Below, piece after piece: positions 1 to 12,229 of a DNA stretch of 64,000 bases (its first letter is position 1; each line of letters begins with the position of its first letter). The notes under the pieces are model-generated. The model saw only the letters and a list, made by a program, of their open reading frames with translations, was not told the origin of the DNA and did not search any database. Position numbers and translations under genes: made by a program. Origin of the DNA: Apodospora peruviana (taxonomy: Eukaryota > Ascomycota > Sordariomycetes > Sordariales > Lasiosphaeriaceae); assembly GCA_033439685.1 (NCBI GenBank), contig JAUEDM010000007.1, positions 1,054,001-1,118,000 of the forward strand, given 5' to 3'.

Positions 1-1944
1 AGACTGCAGGGGGAAACGTCCCTAAAGACCTGTGCTCCAGGCTAGAACCACCGGGAGAGTCAGGGCACCACGGCTAACGGCAGGTGTCACACAATCTGTG
101 AAATGAAGGCACCCGGGGACACCGTGACAACACTGTGGAAATGCCGCGCTGGCATTTGTTGACTGGATTGCTGAAACAGATTACCCTCATAGCTGCGCCG
201 TTCACTGCAGATTTCCTGCATCGATATGACGCCCGAGTGCCCAATCCTCTCTGCTGAGCACTTCACTGAATCATCAAACGCGCCCATCAAACACGCTTAC
301 CACCTCATCGATCCTCTCCAAGCCCGGCCGACACCCGAAATCACTCAACTGGTACGCCGTACTCGCCTTTCGATCACAAAGTACAACCGAGGAGAAGGAA
401 ACGGGCCATGCGTGGTTTTATAGTGTGTGTCAATCATGGTGTGTTTGTGGTGGCAGTATGTGTCAGAGCTCGAGAATGAAGTCTTTCGGATCAAGACGAT
501 AATGTGGCAGACGTGCCATCCTTAAATACGAACAAGGAAAATCGGTGATCAAAAAGGGAAAGTCCCAAATCGAGCGAAGCACGGGGATGGGTCCATCTTG
601 AAAGGCTGCAGACGAGTGGGTTCATCCCGCGCCCGCCGGGCCGCCGTCGGGGTTGGGCTGGGCCTTCACTGAATCACTTCAGTTTCAACCAATCGCACAG
701 CGACGACGTGAATAAAGCCCCGCATTATTGCAAAAGCGAGTTTACTGATCTTATGGGTACTTAGATGTACATACGGAGGAAGAAGAAAAAGAGTGACAGG
801 GGGCGGCAAGGGGGGAAGGTCACCTTCGGCGACACGCCCACGCGCAATCGGTCAAACACGCCGCTGCTCGGGAGTGGCACAAAGCGCATCCCACTGACAG
901 TGGTCAACACTGCTGCTGCTCGGGTGCGGCACAGAACGCCAGGCTCCCGGCTGGACGGGTTAATCCATAGTCACGTGGCCATAATTCTCCAATGACAGTG
1001 ATCTGACCAGTTTCAACGGTGGCAGCGACGATGACACGTGGTTTCTGGATTGGAAATATACAGAAGCTGCCAAATTTTCCTCGACAAACATCTGCACTGG
1101 GAAAAGATGGGCACGAAAAAATTTGGAGGGTTGTTAAGAGTGGTAGTCGAGCGAAATTTGGGGAAATTTAAGCTTCACTAACAGCGGGACTGTTCCCACA
1201 CGAAATTTGGAGAAATCGACGGAGCTTCACTTCCACCGTCGGAAAGCGCACCCTTAGGTACCTGGGTATCTTATGTTGTTTGCAGATTGCAATTAAACCG
1301 AGACCGCCGAGCGAAAGCGGTGCTCGGTGTCCCCTGGACCGGAGGAAATGCGGATCTCCGGAGCTTTGGCTCCAGAATACATCCGGCCGGGCTCCTACGC
1401 CGAGTAGTTCATTCGGATTGCCAGGACTGGCAGACGAGGCTCTGGCTTGACAAGTTGACATCCCCTGTGGTAGACTCTGGTCAGCCCACGACGGGTTCTT
1501 ATCTCATCTGCAACTTGCAGCTCTCTGCAAAACTTATGCAGTGCTACACTTGTGGTGGAATCATCCATTGTCGACAGCCTTGATCTGATGCCGGCAACTT
1601 GGCAATGTGAACCCCCCCCCCCCCCCCCCCCCCCCCGCACTCCCAGTCTGGTTGTCTCAAGCCGGGCATGCAGGATTCATGCAGCTCTGAGTATGCCTTA
1701 CCACCCTTCGTTATGTAATTTCTCTCGTGATGAGGCTCTCGTTCGAATACGCCTTGTCAGGCTGCCAGGCACGCCTACATCATCATTGATGACGCTTCGT
1801 TCAACCTCCTGGATATTTGGTAGCACACCGTGAGGTTCTGCCGTTATCCGCGCTGTGTGACCGAGCAGTACAGCGGCCGCCAGCGGCCGTCATCGACAAC
1901 CTCAACCCCGAGACCCCGATGTGCCTTGCGTGTGGCCGTCTGGG
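1..1944. other. Gene-free left flank with a 25-base poly-C run
   Basis: I see no supportable gene here. Open frames are short, overlap on both strands and resemble no family I know. The region carries a pure run of 25 C at 1612-1636. The part nearest 1944 is probably promoter and 5' UTR of the NLR gene that starts at 1945. Confidence 0.5.
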
Positions 1945-4900
1945 ATGAACCCCTGGGGAAGCAGGAAAACGGCGCCGGATGCTCCGCCGCCTGGTGCTTC
2001 GCCTCCATCGCGAACATCGTCGGGCACGTCGGAGCTTGACTCGGGCCTGCAACCAGTTTATCACGGGGAGGGATCCGCATCTGAGACTGTTGAGTATGTG
2101 CGGTCTATTTTCAACTCAGCAGAGTTTGGAATCATTTTCTGTTGCCCATGGGCGCCTTACCAACGTGTAAGCATTATTGCAGAAAGTGGGCAGTTGACTG
2201 ACAGATCATCATGTATATAGCTTTGTAGCTGTTCACGGACTCAATGGCCACAGAGAGAAGACGTGGACGACCAAATCTGGGGTGAACTGGCTTCGCGATC
2301 TTCTTCCGGTCGACTTCCCCAACTCGAGGATTCTGTCGTATGGATATAACTCCCGGACCCACGGATCAGACCAACTCATCGAAAATTCTCTTTATGAGCA
2401 CGCCATCTCTTTCCTCACGGAGTTGTGCAACTACAGGCGGAATACAAAGGTATGGCAAACCAACCAACCAACCCAACGGTGTTTTGAGTTGGCACTCGAA
2501 TATCAAAGAACTTTTGCTGACGGAGATTGCAGACTGAAAGACGACCCATCATCCTTTTGGCACATAGCCTGGGCGGGATAGTAGTCAAAGCCGTATGTCA
2601 AAGCCGGGTTTCATGATACAAGGGACTCCAACTAATATCCACTGAAAGGCTCTCATCCACTCCAATCTTTGTAAAGCCGACCGGAAACTTGAAGCTAATA
2701 TCAAACTCTCCACCCACGCGGTTGTCTTTTTCGGGACACCGCACTCTGGCAGCCACGCTGCTGCGGTGGGAACCCACGTCCTTACACTTGGATCCATATT
2801 CGTGAGGACCAACACAAGAATAATTCGGCAGTTAAGGGAAAACTCGGATTTTCTAGGAGTGCAACGGGATCAGTGGAAGGCCATCAGCTCTAACTTTGAG
2901 ATCACCGAATTTTATGAGACGTACAGGACCATTGTCTTATTTGGAAGGGGATTGATGGTGAGTTGTTCATGCTTTTCTTCATGAGATATTCCTTGACAGT
3001 CCTAACAGTGTATTTGTACAACCTGGCAAAGGTTGTGCCATCGCAATCTGCTACTCAAGCTGGGAGCTCAACAGGCCAACCTCTTCATCGATGCCACAGA
3101 GAGTTGGTGCGGTTCGAAAGCCGACTTGACCCAGACTACATAACTATATCCAGCCAACTTAAAGACTTGGTCAGCAGATCGCACGACACCATTGCGGCAA
3201 ATTGGGACATATCTGAGGGTGCAAACACCAGTCCAGGATTTGCGTCATCTTCCCGAGGTTGGTTGGCTTCTGATTCACTCCTCCCTGCTATTTTGCCTCC
3301 CAGTACAGCCAGCAGAGCAAGCAAGCCCAAATTGATCACTAACTGACAAAATCCGACAGTGAGCTCCTTCGCGTCAACCGTGGATCCTGCAACATCACCA
3401 ACAACCCCGACAGCAAGGATGAGCACCACTCTCCGGTTCTCGTTGCCCGTGGAGCAAAACCCTGGTTTTGTCGGCAGGGCAGGTCACCTCAAGGAACTGC
3501 ACAAATATCTGTGGACGGTCAACGAAAGCGGCTTCGGCGTGGGAGAGAGGAGTAGAATCGTAGTTCTGCATGGTCTTGGTGGCGCTGGTAAAACACAGCT
3601 AAGCATTGCCTATGCCCAGCACCACAAGAAGGACTTTAGTGCTGTTTTCTGGATCGACGCCTCTACCGAGAGGAACACCCTCCTTTCGTACCGAATAATT
3701 GCACAGCGCTTGCTAGAGACAACCACTGGGCATCCTGGCCATGAAGACGATGCTCGAAAATCACTTCTCTCCCGGCTCCCGATCGGAGAGTACGTCTCCT
3801 CGTCCGGCCAGCTCTCCCCAGACGACAAGGCCCTGCCGAAGATTGCAAAAGCCGCTGTTGACTTTCTGCAATCGGAGAATGAGTCTTTCAGTTGGCTGAT
3901 GATTATGGACAACCTGGACTCTCTCGATGACTACCCCCTCTCCACATATCTCCCACAGAACAGTAAACGCGGAAAAGTCATTATAACCACCAGGCTGAGG
4001 GCCGCTGCCCAGCTCAAAAACATGCATCACATCGAAACGGACCAAATCGAAGAGGCGGATGGTGTGCAGATTCTCTTGAACGCCGCTCCGCTCCGGATCA
4101 AATCGGAAACGGATGACCAAGACGCCAAAGCCATTGCCAATGCCCTGGGGCTGCTTCCCTTGGCGCTGGAGCTGGCGGGTGCATACATCAACAAGGCCCA
4201 GATGCAACTCAGCAGGTATCTCGAGCTGTTTGAGCGACACCGCAACCAACTCGGCCGGTTCGGTGACCAAGCGGCCGTTTTCGCCACCTGGGAGGTCTCC
4301 TTTCAGAGACTGGCGGAGGACAGCGATGCGGCTGAGCTCTTGACATTGCTTGCGTTCCTGCACAACTCCACCTTTTGGGAGGGATTGTTGTTAATCCCTT
4401 TTGATGATGATGATGCTGTTGCTACGGAATCCTCTGCGCTTGGTTCCGCTTGGCTGAGGGAACTGTCTGCGGACGAGCTGAGGTTGATGAATGCCTTGAT
4501 CAAGATCTTTTCCATTTCCCTGGCCAAACGCAACTCAGACGGGACAGTCTACCTTCATCCTCTGGTGCATTACTTTGGCCGCGAGCGTCTGAGCGGAGAC
4601 AAGCGGAGAGAAAAGCTCATCCAAGCCGTTATCGTCGTCGGAAAAGCCCTCCAGCAGGCATATACCCGACCGATGACGAAAGAGGTGCGCAAGTTCATAT
4701 CACGGATCGTCCCTCACGCGGACCACTGCATTTTTCTTGTCAACCAGGAAGGCGCCAAGGATATCTTCGCAACGATGTTGACCGACAAAGCAGCCGCCAA
4801 AGCCCTCTTCTACCTTGGTGTCCTGTTCCAGAACCTTAGCAGACTCAAAGAAGCTGAAACCATCTTCGCAGCCATTGCAACAACTACTCATCCAGACTCA

Positions 4901-6406
4901 TGCTGCACGCCGCATATGGGGGCAAACTCAGAGCGCCGACTCGCCCAAGTTATGATTCTCTTCTCGCGCTACCAGGAAGCTGAGGTCCTCCTCCTGAACG
5001 CCATCCCTATCCTGACCGGACTGGTCGGTAAGAGACATGACGACGCTATCGCCGCCCAGCTCGCCCTAGGCATGGTCTACCATCGGCGCCACCAGTACTC
5101 CGACGCCGAACGACTCCTCCGCGAAGCCATCTCCAACGGCACCGACGAGTCCCCCAATCGCAGGCCGGTCATGGGCCGGCTGGCCCGCGAGGCCGCCTCC
5201 GTCCTCGGGCTGGTGTACCGGGACCAAGGCCGGCTGCAGGAGGCGCTCGACATTCTCAGCGAAGCGCTCAAACAAGCCTCCGAGATGGAAGAGGAAGAGG
5301 ATGAGGACGACGCCGCACACCTGCCGACGGTGCGGTACCGGCACGCCATCATCTTGCAGGACCTCGGCCACTGGATCACCGCCATGCACACGTACGCCGA
5401 GATCTGGGGCCAGCTCAAGGTCATCCTCGGGCCGGGCAACCCGCTGACGCTGCGCACGGCCAACGCGCTGGGAAGGATGTACTGCTTTCTGGGGCGGTAC
5501 CGCGAGGCGCGCGACATGCTCGACATCGCGTGGCGCGGCCAGGAGGCGCTCGGCTTCAGCCGCGACCAGGAGACAGCGCAGCTACGCACGCTGTTTAACA
5601 TTGGCGTGCTCAACATGGAAGAGGGCCTGTACAGCGAGGCGGTCGAGTGTCTAAGCCGTGTGCAGCGGGCGTACACGAAGCTGTACGACAGCGACGCCAT
5701 GCTGACGCACACCGCGTTTCTCGAGCTCGGCATCGTGCACTCGAGGCGTGGAAAGCCCGCCGAGGCGGTCACGCTTCTCGAAAGGCTGTTGGAAAGCCAG
5801 CTTGCGCACCACCCAGACAGTCGTATGGAACTCTGCCAGACGCGGATCGCGCTGGCCGAGGCTCTTACGCAGGTCCCGGGGTCGGTCGAACAGGCCAAGA
5901 TGGTGCTGACGCCCGCGCTCGAGTTTGCTCGATCGTCACTTGAGCCTGATAACCCTGTTCGTTTGAAGGTCGAGCTTGCGCACGCGAATCGCGTTTTGGC
6001 CTGTGGACCACAGCAGCAGGACGAACCATTGGTGCTCGACGACCTCCGAGATGTGGTCGCGCGGTTGGAGAGGATATTTGGACTGCGTCATCAGACTACT
6101 GTACGCGGTAAAGTGCTACTTGCAATGGCGTACGAGCATGTCGCCGGGGAGGAAGTGGCAAAGGCAAGGGAGATGATGCAAGAGGCTGCCGAGACGCTCA
6201 AGGCAAGTCTCGGACCTGGACATCCCTTGTCGAAGGAAATTGCGAAAATGGCACGCAGCCGGGAGAAAGCTGCTGCTACTGAGTGTGATGTTGATGATGA
6301 TGCTGTGAAAGGTGGGAATGGGAAAACCACGCCTGCCAAGTTTGATGTTAGGGTTAGTGTTCGCCAGCTGGGGGAGGCGATGCAGGAGCTCAGGTTTGGA
6401 TCATGA
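1945..6406 (+). CDS. NLR-like receptor: alpha/beta-hydrolase (SesB-type) - NB-ARC - TPR
   Basis: Six exons fit: 1945-2093, 2221-2449, 2533-2592, 2649-2957, 3032-3257, 3360-6406, giving 1339 aa in one frame. The fifth donor could instead lie near 3219, in the same phase. The start is the first ATG in the exon-1 frame. The N-terminal third is a serine-hydrolase fold: a VHGLNGHREKTW strand, a nucleophile elbow AHSLGG (Ser about 138) and FFGTPHSG. This matches SesB-like effector domains of fungal NLRs. NB-ARC follows: P-loop GLGGAGKT at about 396-403, a kinase-2-like strand MIMDNLD, IITTR, and a GLPLAL-like LGLLPLAL. The rest, to the C terminus, is TPR repeats of the kinesin-light-chain type, a likely ligand-sensing platform. 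By family analogy, ligand binding would oligomerise the protein and switch on the hydrolase. That role is inference. No lesion is visible. A reading that starts only at about 3360 would lose the whole effector domain. Confidence 0.85.
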
Positions 6407-6967
6407 TAACGGCCTTTTCTTCACGTTTTTTATGCTTGTTGTTCTTTCGTCTTGGAATCTGAACTTCTCTCATGATAATGTCCTCTTTCATATAGCAATA
6501 TTGATCAATAAATCTTCTTCGACACTTCATGTGTCCCAGCCATTGTGACATGTCGGTCGCGGGTTGTTGACAGCTGCCGTAGTGACAATGAACATACTCG
6601 CATAAATAATGGCACCATTTTATAGAAACAAGACACAAAAGTGCCAAGGTAATAGAATCAAATGTCATCAATCATCAAGAACAATGTTACAAAGAGCAGC
6701 AGAACTGCCAATCCTGCCTGCTCGATCCAAAGGGAATTCACTCCTCTAACAAACAACTCGCGGTGCCTGTGCATCCACTCCACCACCCTAACATCATGAA
6801 AAGCTCATAAAGAACCAGACGTACGTAGGGGGGAACATACCTCCGCAAAGACACGCCGAACCAAGACGAAAAAGGAGCGATAAAGGGAGCAATATAGTAG
6901 TTCGTAAACCTGCCTCGGTTTCTACTCCCACCAACACCCACCTCCTCAAACCCAGTTTCACCCCTAT
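6407..6967. other. Convergent intergenic spacer
   Basis: This lies between the 3' end of the NLR gene and the 3' end of the dioxygenase gene on the other strand. It is A/T-rich after 6407 and fits 3' UTRs. I recognise no gene or repeat. Confidence 0.5.
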
Positions 6968-8576
6968 TTACGAACAAGTAAATCTCCTAGCCAGCAACCG
7001 TTCCGGCAGCGTCGGCGGCTCAAGATGCCACAGCGAATCCCTGCACCACGGCGAATCGGCATCGTATTTGAGATCAAGAATCGGCTTGATGGCGTCCGGC
7101 TTCGGCCACTGGAGCTCCTCGTTGCGCAACCAGAGCCGCAGCACGTGTCGTCGCTTGCTGTCATCGGACACGTCGTCCACGAACGTGTCGCGCGCATGCA
7201 TGACCGCGAGGTTATTGACGACGATGATATCGCCTCGCCGAGCTTTGAGGGAGAGCTGGTTTTCCACGGCGGTGAAATGGACCATGTCGAGCGCCTCAGC
7301 CTGGCGCTCCGTCATCGGCGGGACGCCCGGCGTGTGCGGCGCAACCGGGGAGCCGGTTAAGGGGCGCCGGGAGTAGAAGAAGGATGGGCCGTGGGCCGGG
7401 CCGAAAGGGAGGAGGATTGGGCGGACTTCCCATGCCGGCGGGCCGTCTGATGAGAATCTAATACAGGGGTACACGTGTGAGAACGGTTAACTGCCAGGGG
7501 TGTCTGGAGGTGAAACTAACTTGTCAAATATCCATTCATCAGCGGCAAGGGTGTGGATGACATCGGGACGAGTCGCTGCGATGTCGTTGTAGATTTTTGC
7601 AGAAGACGCGAGCTTGAAATGACCGCCTTCCGCAGCGAGTTCCTGGACGTACATGACCAGGATGTCGCAGGCGTCTGTGTGGAACGGCTGTTGCACATTA
7701 GAGTAGGGCGCCTGGCGCATCTCTGCGCCCGGAAACGCCATGCCACGGTCTTTGATATGGACTTCTCGGTGAATCAGCGCCTTGGACAGTGTACGGCAGG
7801 TAATGAGGTGTGGAAAGGGGGGGGGGGTGGGGTGGCTCACTGAGTCTGCTGCCGCCAGCATCTTGACATGCTCGCGTCCTACCAATGTAGCTGGTAACGC
7901 CAACATACGCCAGCACTCTCTCCAGAGGCGGATAGCGGTGCGGATCAAGGCCCCGGATGACAAAGAAGCCCTGGCCCGTGTGGATCACGTGGGATACGTG
8001 AGTCAGTTTGCTTGCCAGGTTGGGAAGTGGAAAGGTCTCTGGGGTAATCAGCTCGGGGCTGGGGTAGCTTGCGAACTGCTCTGGAACTCTGTCTGTTAAT
8101 AGCTGATAGGGGTAGGGTTAGCGTAAAGGATGATACGAGCCTTTGAATGCCTGTAATGCAGTGTCGATCTCGTCCAAGTCATCGGCAGACAGACTGTAGA
8201 CGTAGGTGCAATCATCTTCAAAGTCAGCACCTTGCCATGTTCGAGCAGACTCGATGGTTGTTGGAAACCCGTCCGGAACGGCTTGTGGTAGGGACTCGCG
8301 AAGGCTAGCGAGCTTCTCGACGCGGCTAAGGTAGGTCTCAAGTGATGGATCCCATTCGATGTCTGGGAAAGCCGAAGCTGGTGTACTGGGTCTTTGGGAT
8401 GCTGCGTAGCGTTTACTGCTAGTAGAAGCGCCGCTATTGGTAGAATGCCTGTCCTCGGCTCGTCTTGGTGAGATCCAACCAGATCTGGTCGATGTGACGA
8501 CCCCGGGCGTGGAGAATCGTTTCCGCAGGTGCGGCAGTTGCTCAGCGGGGGCATGGTAGACGAGTGTTGGACCCAT
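6968..8576 (-). CDS. TauD/TfdA-type Fe(II)/2-oxoglutarate-dependent dioxygenase
   Basis: Four exons on the minus strand (8576-8137, 8088-7841, 7764-7521, 7457-6968) give 473 aa in one frame. Introns are 48, 76 and 63 bp. The facial-triad motif is HTD (His258, Asp260) in PFHTDACDIL, and the distal His398 is in NNLAVMHARD. The 2-oxoglutarate-binding Arg is in RRHVLRLWLRN (Arg414 or 418). Length and layout fit fungal TauD/TfdA domain proteins, which hydroxylate or desaturate small molecules; some act in secondary metabolism. The substrate cannot be told. The intron-2 acceptor was chosen to keep the frame, and using the next AG would break it. A 12-base poly-G run lies in that intron, near 7817. 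There is no obvious partner gene: its neighbours are NLR and HET genes. Confidence 0.8.
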
Positions 8577-9536
8577 GATTGTTGTTCGAGTCTTGAGCTC
8601 AAGCAGGTGGTTTTCTGAGCGGTATGTATGATAAGTTCACGAAGGTGGGTACTCTTGATGTGAATGCACCAGCCAACCTCCGATCCCGCGAAAACAGCCG
8701 CTTTTCAAATACTCCATGCGGCTCTGCGGATAGGATCCCACTTGTCTTGGCTAGTGGCCATTGTTTGTCGTCGTTTACACCAGACTACCACTGCATATGT
8801 GGTAAAATTATGTGGGATCCCAGGAGCGGACGGGTCAAAGACATGTTTGTCATACATGCTGTTTCTATTGGTCATAGATAACCCACCTGCCGTGAAGATG
8901 GTGTGCTGGTGTTCCTTCGCGTCTTTTAACTGGGTGTCTCCTCCTGCCGTCTCTGCATAACCTTCTCGCCAAAGCACTGAGATGTGGGGGAGATGGTCTG
9001 GTATGGCACCATAGCTTGGTCTGATGACCTGGAAGCCAGCCGGCAGAGAATGTCACACACACACACGGGTGATGCGGCTCAACTACAGTGATATCCGGAG
9101 CTTGGCGAGTTGTTGGTGTATGATCAGTCGAGTCATTCTTCCTTTGGTGATCAGAAGTCCTGATTAAGTCAGCTAGTATCAGGTAGGTACTAATTAAGAG
9201 GTGGTCTTGCCAGACTGTAGCGCCATACACCTCTACTGGGATTTAAAACCTTATTGCGAATACTTTGCAAGGTCTGTCTGTATAAGAAATAAGCGTTGTG
9301 TCCGCTACATATCACTGTAGGTAGTTGTTTTACGACGTCAGTAATGGAAATCCCGATGCTTTGACAGCGGAACCTAGTATGTTACCAACAAGCTTAAAAT
9401 ATGCGTTTAGGTAGAATGAATATCATGTTTTCTTGTTCAAACGGGGCCATAGAAGGTATTACTTGCAACTCAGGTTTTAGATCCCGGCAAAGGAGTAGAT
9501 ACAGTCTGGTAAGATGTTTCCTGCAGTCCGGTTAGA
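8577..9536. other. Intergenic, nothing recognised
   Basis: Only short, non-conserved frames are present. The right part would be downstream of the broken HET gene, and the left part upstream of the dioxygenase. A short CA run lies at 9055-9064. Confidence 0.45.
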
Positions 9537-10802
9537 CTACCTCTTGATATAGCTACTAGTACACACTTTTCTAGTCACATCACTCCTACCAGAACTACCA
9601 CTGCGACTCCTGCCACTTCCACCCACCCTTAAACCATTACTATCCACCTCCCGTTGAGAAGTCTCCAGCACGTTAACAGTAACAACAAACACGGGCTGCC
9701 CATCCAGAATTCCTCCAACCGTCCCTACCGTCAGCCAGTCAACCGTCTTACCCCACTTGTCTCGCTTCTGGAGCGTCTTGCCCGTGACCTGCGTCTGATC
9801 GGACCCTTGGTAGGTGAGAAACACATACGGCGCCTCAGGAGCCATCCAGGTACACTTTATAGTCAAAGACGAACCGCTGGGACGGAAGAATCTCAGAGAC
9901 AACAAACGGTTCTGGCCGCCCTCCGTCAGAAACAGAGATCCGCTGGTGGTCCCAGTGCCCGTTCGACGCGACGTCCTTGACGTCGAACTGAAAATGCATT
10001 TTCTTGAGGGTGGCATTGCGTCCGAGAGATCGAAAGCGTGCCGGTGGCTGGAGCCCAGCGAGATGGACAGGATTGGAGAGACCTTCTTCCGAATGTAGAA
10101 GGCACTCGGGAGCGTCGTCGGGCGGCTGGGAATGGGCAGGCCTCGGTCGATCGACAGCGTGTCGGCGTTGGTCCGAACAAAAAATAGCCGAGCCCTGCTT
10201 CTGGAGGAATATGCCCACCTGTCTTTCCCCGTGCGGGACCCGTTGATAACAGCGCAAGTTGAGGATGTAGGTGCCCGATCCTTCCGGGCCGAGCGACAGG
10301 TCCCCGTCCTGGACGGGTGTGATGCGCAGGCCTTTGCTCGTCATGACGCACTCGTCGTTGTGGACGGGATCGTTGGCCAGCGTCACGTCAGCGCAGTGAG
10401 CGAACAGACTCGGCGAGTTGGCCAGGATGCCCCAGTACTTTTGCGACGAGTGGCCGGCCGCGGTTTTCCAGGCAAACAGGCTGAAGTCGTTGGTCTCCTT
10501 GATGATCTCCTCCTGCAGACGGGTGAAGGCTTTCTGCCCTTCGCCGTACAGCAGCGGCATCTGGACGTCGAAGATGCCGAGCAGGCAGTAGGCCATGTCC
10601 TCGAGGCGGGTGGTTTCGCGACTTGCGGCCCAGGCCATACGCTGCGCAACCGAAAGGGTCGACAGCAGGGTGCCGTTGACGAGAATCTTGCTGCTGACCT
10701 TGGTGATGGCCGCCAGTTCCTCGGCGAGCGTCTTCTTCTCGCCCTGGAATACCCAGTCGCTATCGTAGAAGCCCATTTTTGAGGGCGCGATCAGTTCCTG
10801 GA
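9537..10802 (-). pseudogene. HET-domain protein, C-terminal half (pseudogene)
   Basis: Reading down from 10802, the protein resumes at QELIAPS and runs through the C-terminal part of a HET heterokaryon-incompatibility protein. Diagnostic pieces are YDSDWVFQGEKK, MAWAASRETTR, YCLLGIFDVQMPLLYGEG and FTRLQEEIIK. Beyond this, similarity jumps between frames. A shift at the six-base A run at 10179-10184 (T6 in the gene) moves the frame to RTNADTLSIDRG; a second shift near 10010 returns it; a third near 9840 is needed to reach the last part, which ends at 9537. A 313-codon frame stays open across the first two shifts only by chance. The N-terminal half lies at 16796-17278 on the same strand. HET proteins trigger cell death on fusion of unlike strains; this copy cannot make the full protein. 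Confidence 0.8.
10792..10802. repeat. 11-bp direct repeat, left copy (putative target-site duplication)
   Basis: The plus-strand sequence is CAGTTCCTGGA, identical to 16796-16806. In the gene sense it encodes LQEL of the HET core. Deleting one copy together with the 5,993 bp between them rejoins the two HET halves in frame at GWTLQEL/IAPSK. Confidence 0.65.
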
Positions 10803-12229
10803 TAAACCATATCTCCTTGGTTCAAAGGACGCCAAATTCGGTGGGTTGTGCTGCCAAAAATGGACATTTTTGAACCAAACCAAACGGGCAAGATGCTAGA
10901 ATACAGATGGTACTCATGTTTTGGCCCTCTGTTATGAAACACCGTTCGCGAACAAAGGGTCAGATTTTCAGCCAACCCTCGAGCGGCGCGCTTAGCTATA
11001 TTTAGTATCAGCAGAAGGCGACTTGGCGTGTCTCGTCTGCGTCATCTTGGTTGATAAGAGACCGTAGTGGGTTACGCCTCAAACACGCAAGTAGACGGTC
11101 GCTGGCAGTTTGCTGGGATTTAGGAATTTTCAGCCATAGCACTTTCCTGAATTCGATACGTCAAGCAATATGGAATTGTCGGTGATGCAGACCTTAAGTG
11201 AAAGTTTGAATGTTGGTTGCAAGATGCATTCGTCGTTGCACGGATGCAGATTGATTGGGCAATATCACAACGAACAAAACATGCGGCCCGCGATCTTTAG
11301 CGAATGGAGCGGCAAACATGTTGGGTGAGTCAAAGCTACCCCACTTTACAAGCATCTATGCTGGGCAATTATACCTCGACATGTCCAATTTTTGGCCAGC
11401 CCCACCCCGTCCGAATTTGCTTACACCTTAGCTGAGTGGCTCGTTGGCAAGGAACGCCTCAGTGCAGACCTTGAGTCTTTGGTGTTTCAGTCAAGCGATT
11501 CTTTGAGAAGTGGTGTCGTGACATCAGACACTGGGGGCATAAGGCAGCTAGTACGTAGCCAATCCTTGGGTCAAGCCCCGAGGCACCAACCAGTGAGGAC
11601 CGGAGGGAACTGCGGGTCCCGGTGACGAGACGGACCTCGGGACTGGGGGAGGACGACTCGAAACTACGGGTCGCTGAGAGTAGGTAGATATACCTGGAAG
11701 GCTGAAATGTAGCCGCTGGAGCTGAAGAAGAAGCTGGACCAGCCGTCAAATGCAGACGGTTCAGCCAACTAGATACCATTGTACTAAATAACTATAAAGC
11801 AGGCTCTCTAGACCTACTAGAGAGACGGACTTGAAACCGAAGGTGAGAAGCTGCAAGCCCATGTGGACGCCATTTATTCGAGATTAAAGCTGCGCATCAG
11901 CGTCCGATTTGCCAATGCGGAATGACCCTTATGCAGGTCGCCTCGGCGCGGAGAATGCCTCGTACGACGTGACTTTTACTAGACCATACCAAATTTGTGT
12001 GTAAACAGGCCATTTGTGCATGCATTCATGTCTGTTTTGCTAGGCAGGCACTGTGTCACCCCAAAATGCCTATTTTCTGGCCCTCCACTGGTTGTCGCAA
12101 GGCGCGAGGCACCACAGGATGCCCAATACAGCCCCAACAGATGCCGCCCTACATTTTTAACTGGCTCACATAAACCATTAATGTTGGCAGTCAACGCAGC
12201 TGCAGATTTATATTAGCGCGATATACCTA
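10803..12229. other. Left part of the insertion, probably promoter/5' region of the NLR gene
   Basis: There is no supportable gene. A minus-strand frame of about 105 codons (11459-11779) and a shorter plus-strand frame overlap each other and match nothing I recognise. The 3' part presumably carries promoter and 5' UTR of the RelA/SpoT-NACHT-WD40 gene. Confidence 0.4.

Noticed and set aside
3359..6406. NB-ARC-TPR gene starting at 3359
   Set aside because: The first codon is GTG at a splice acceptor, and upstream exons supply a matching hydrolase domain and an ATG at 1945.
9835..10776. A 313-codon minus-strand frame as an intact gene
   Set aside because: Its middle part is out of frame relative to HET similarity; the frame is open by chance between two shifts and lacks the N-terminal half.
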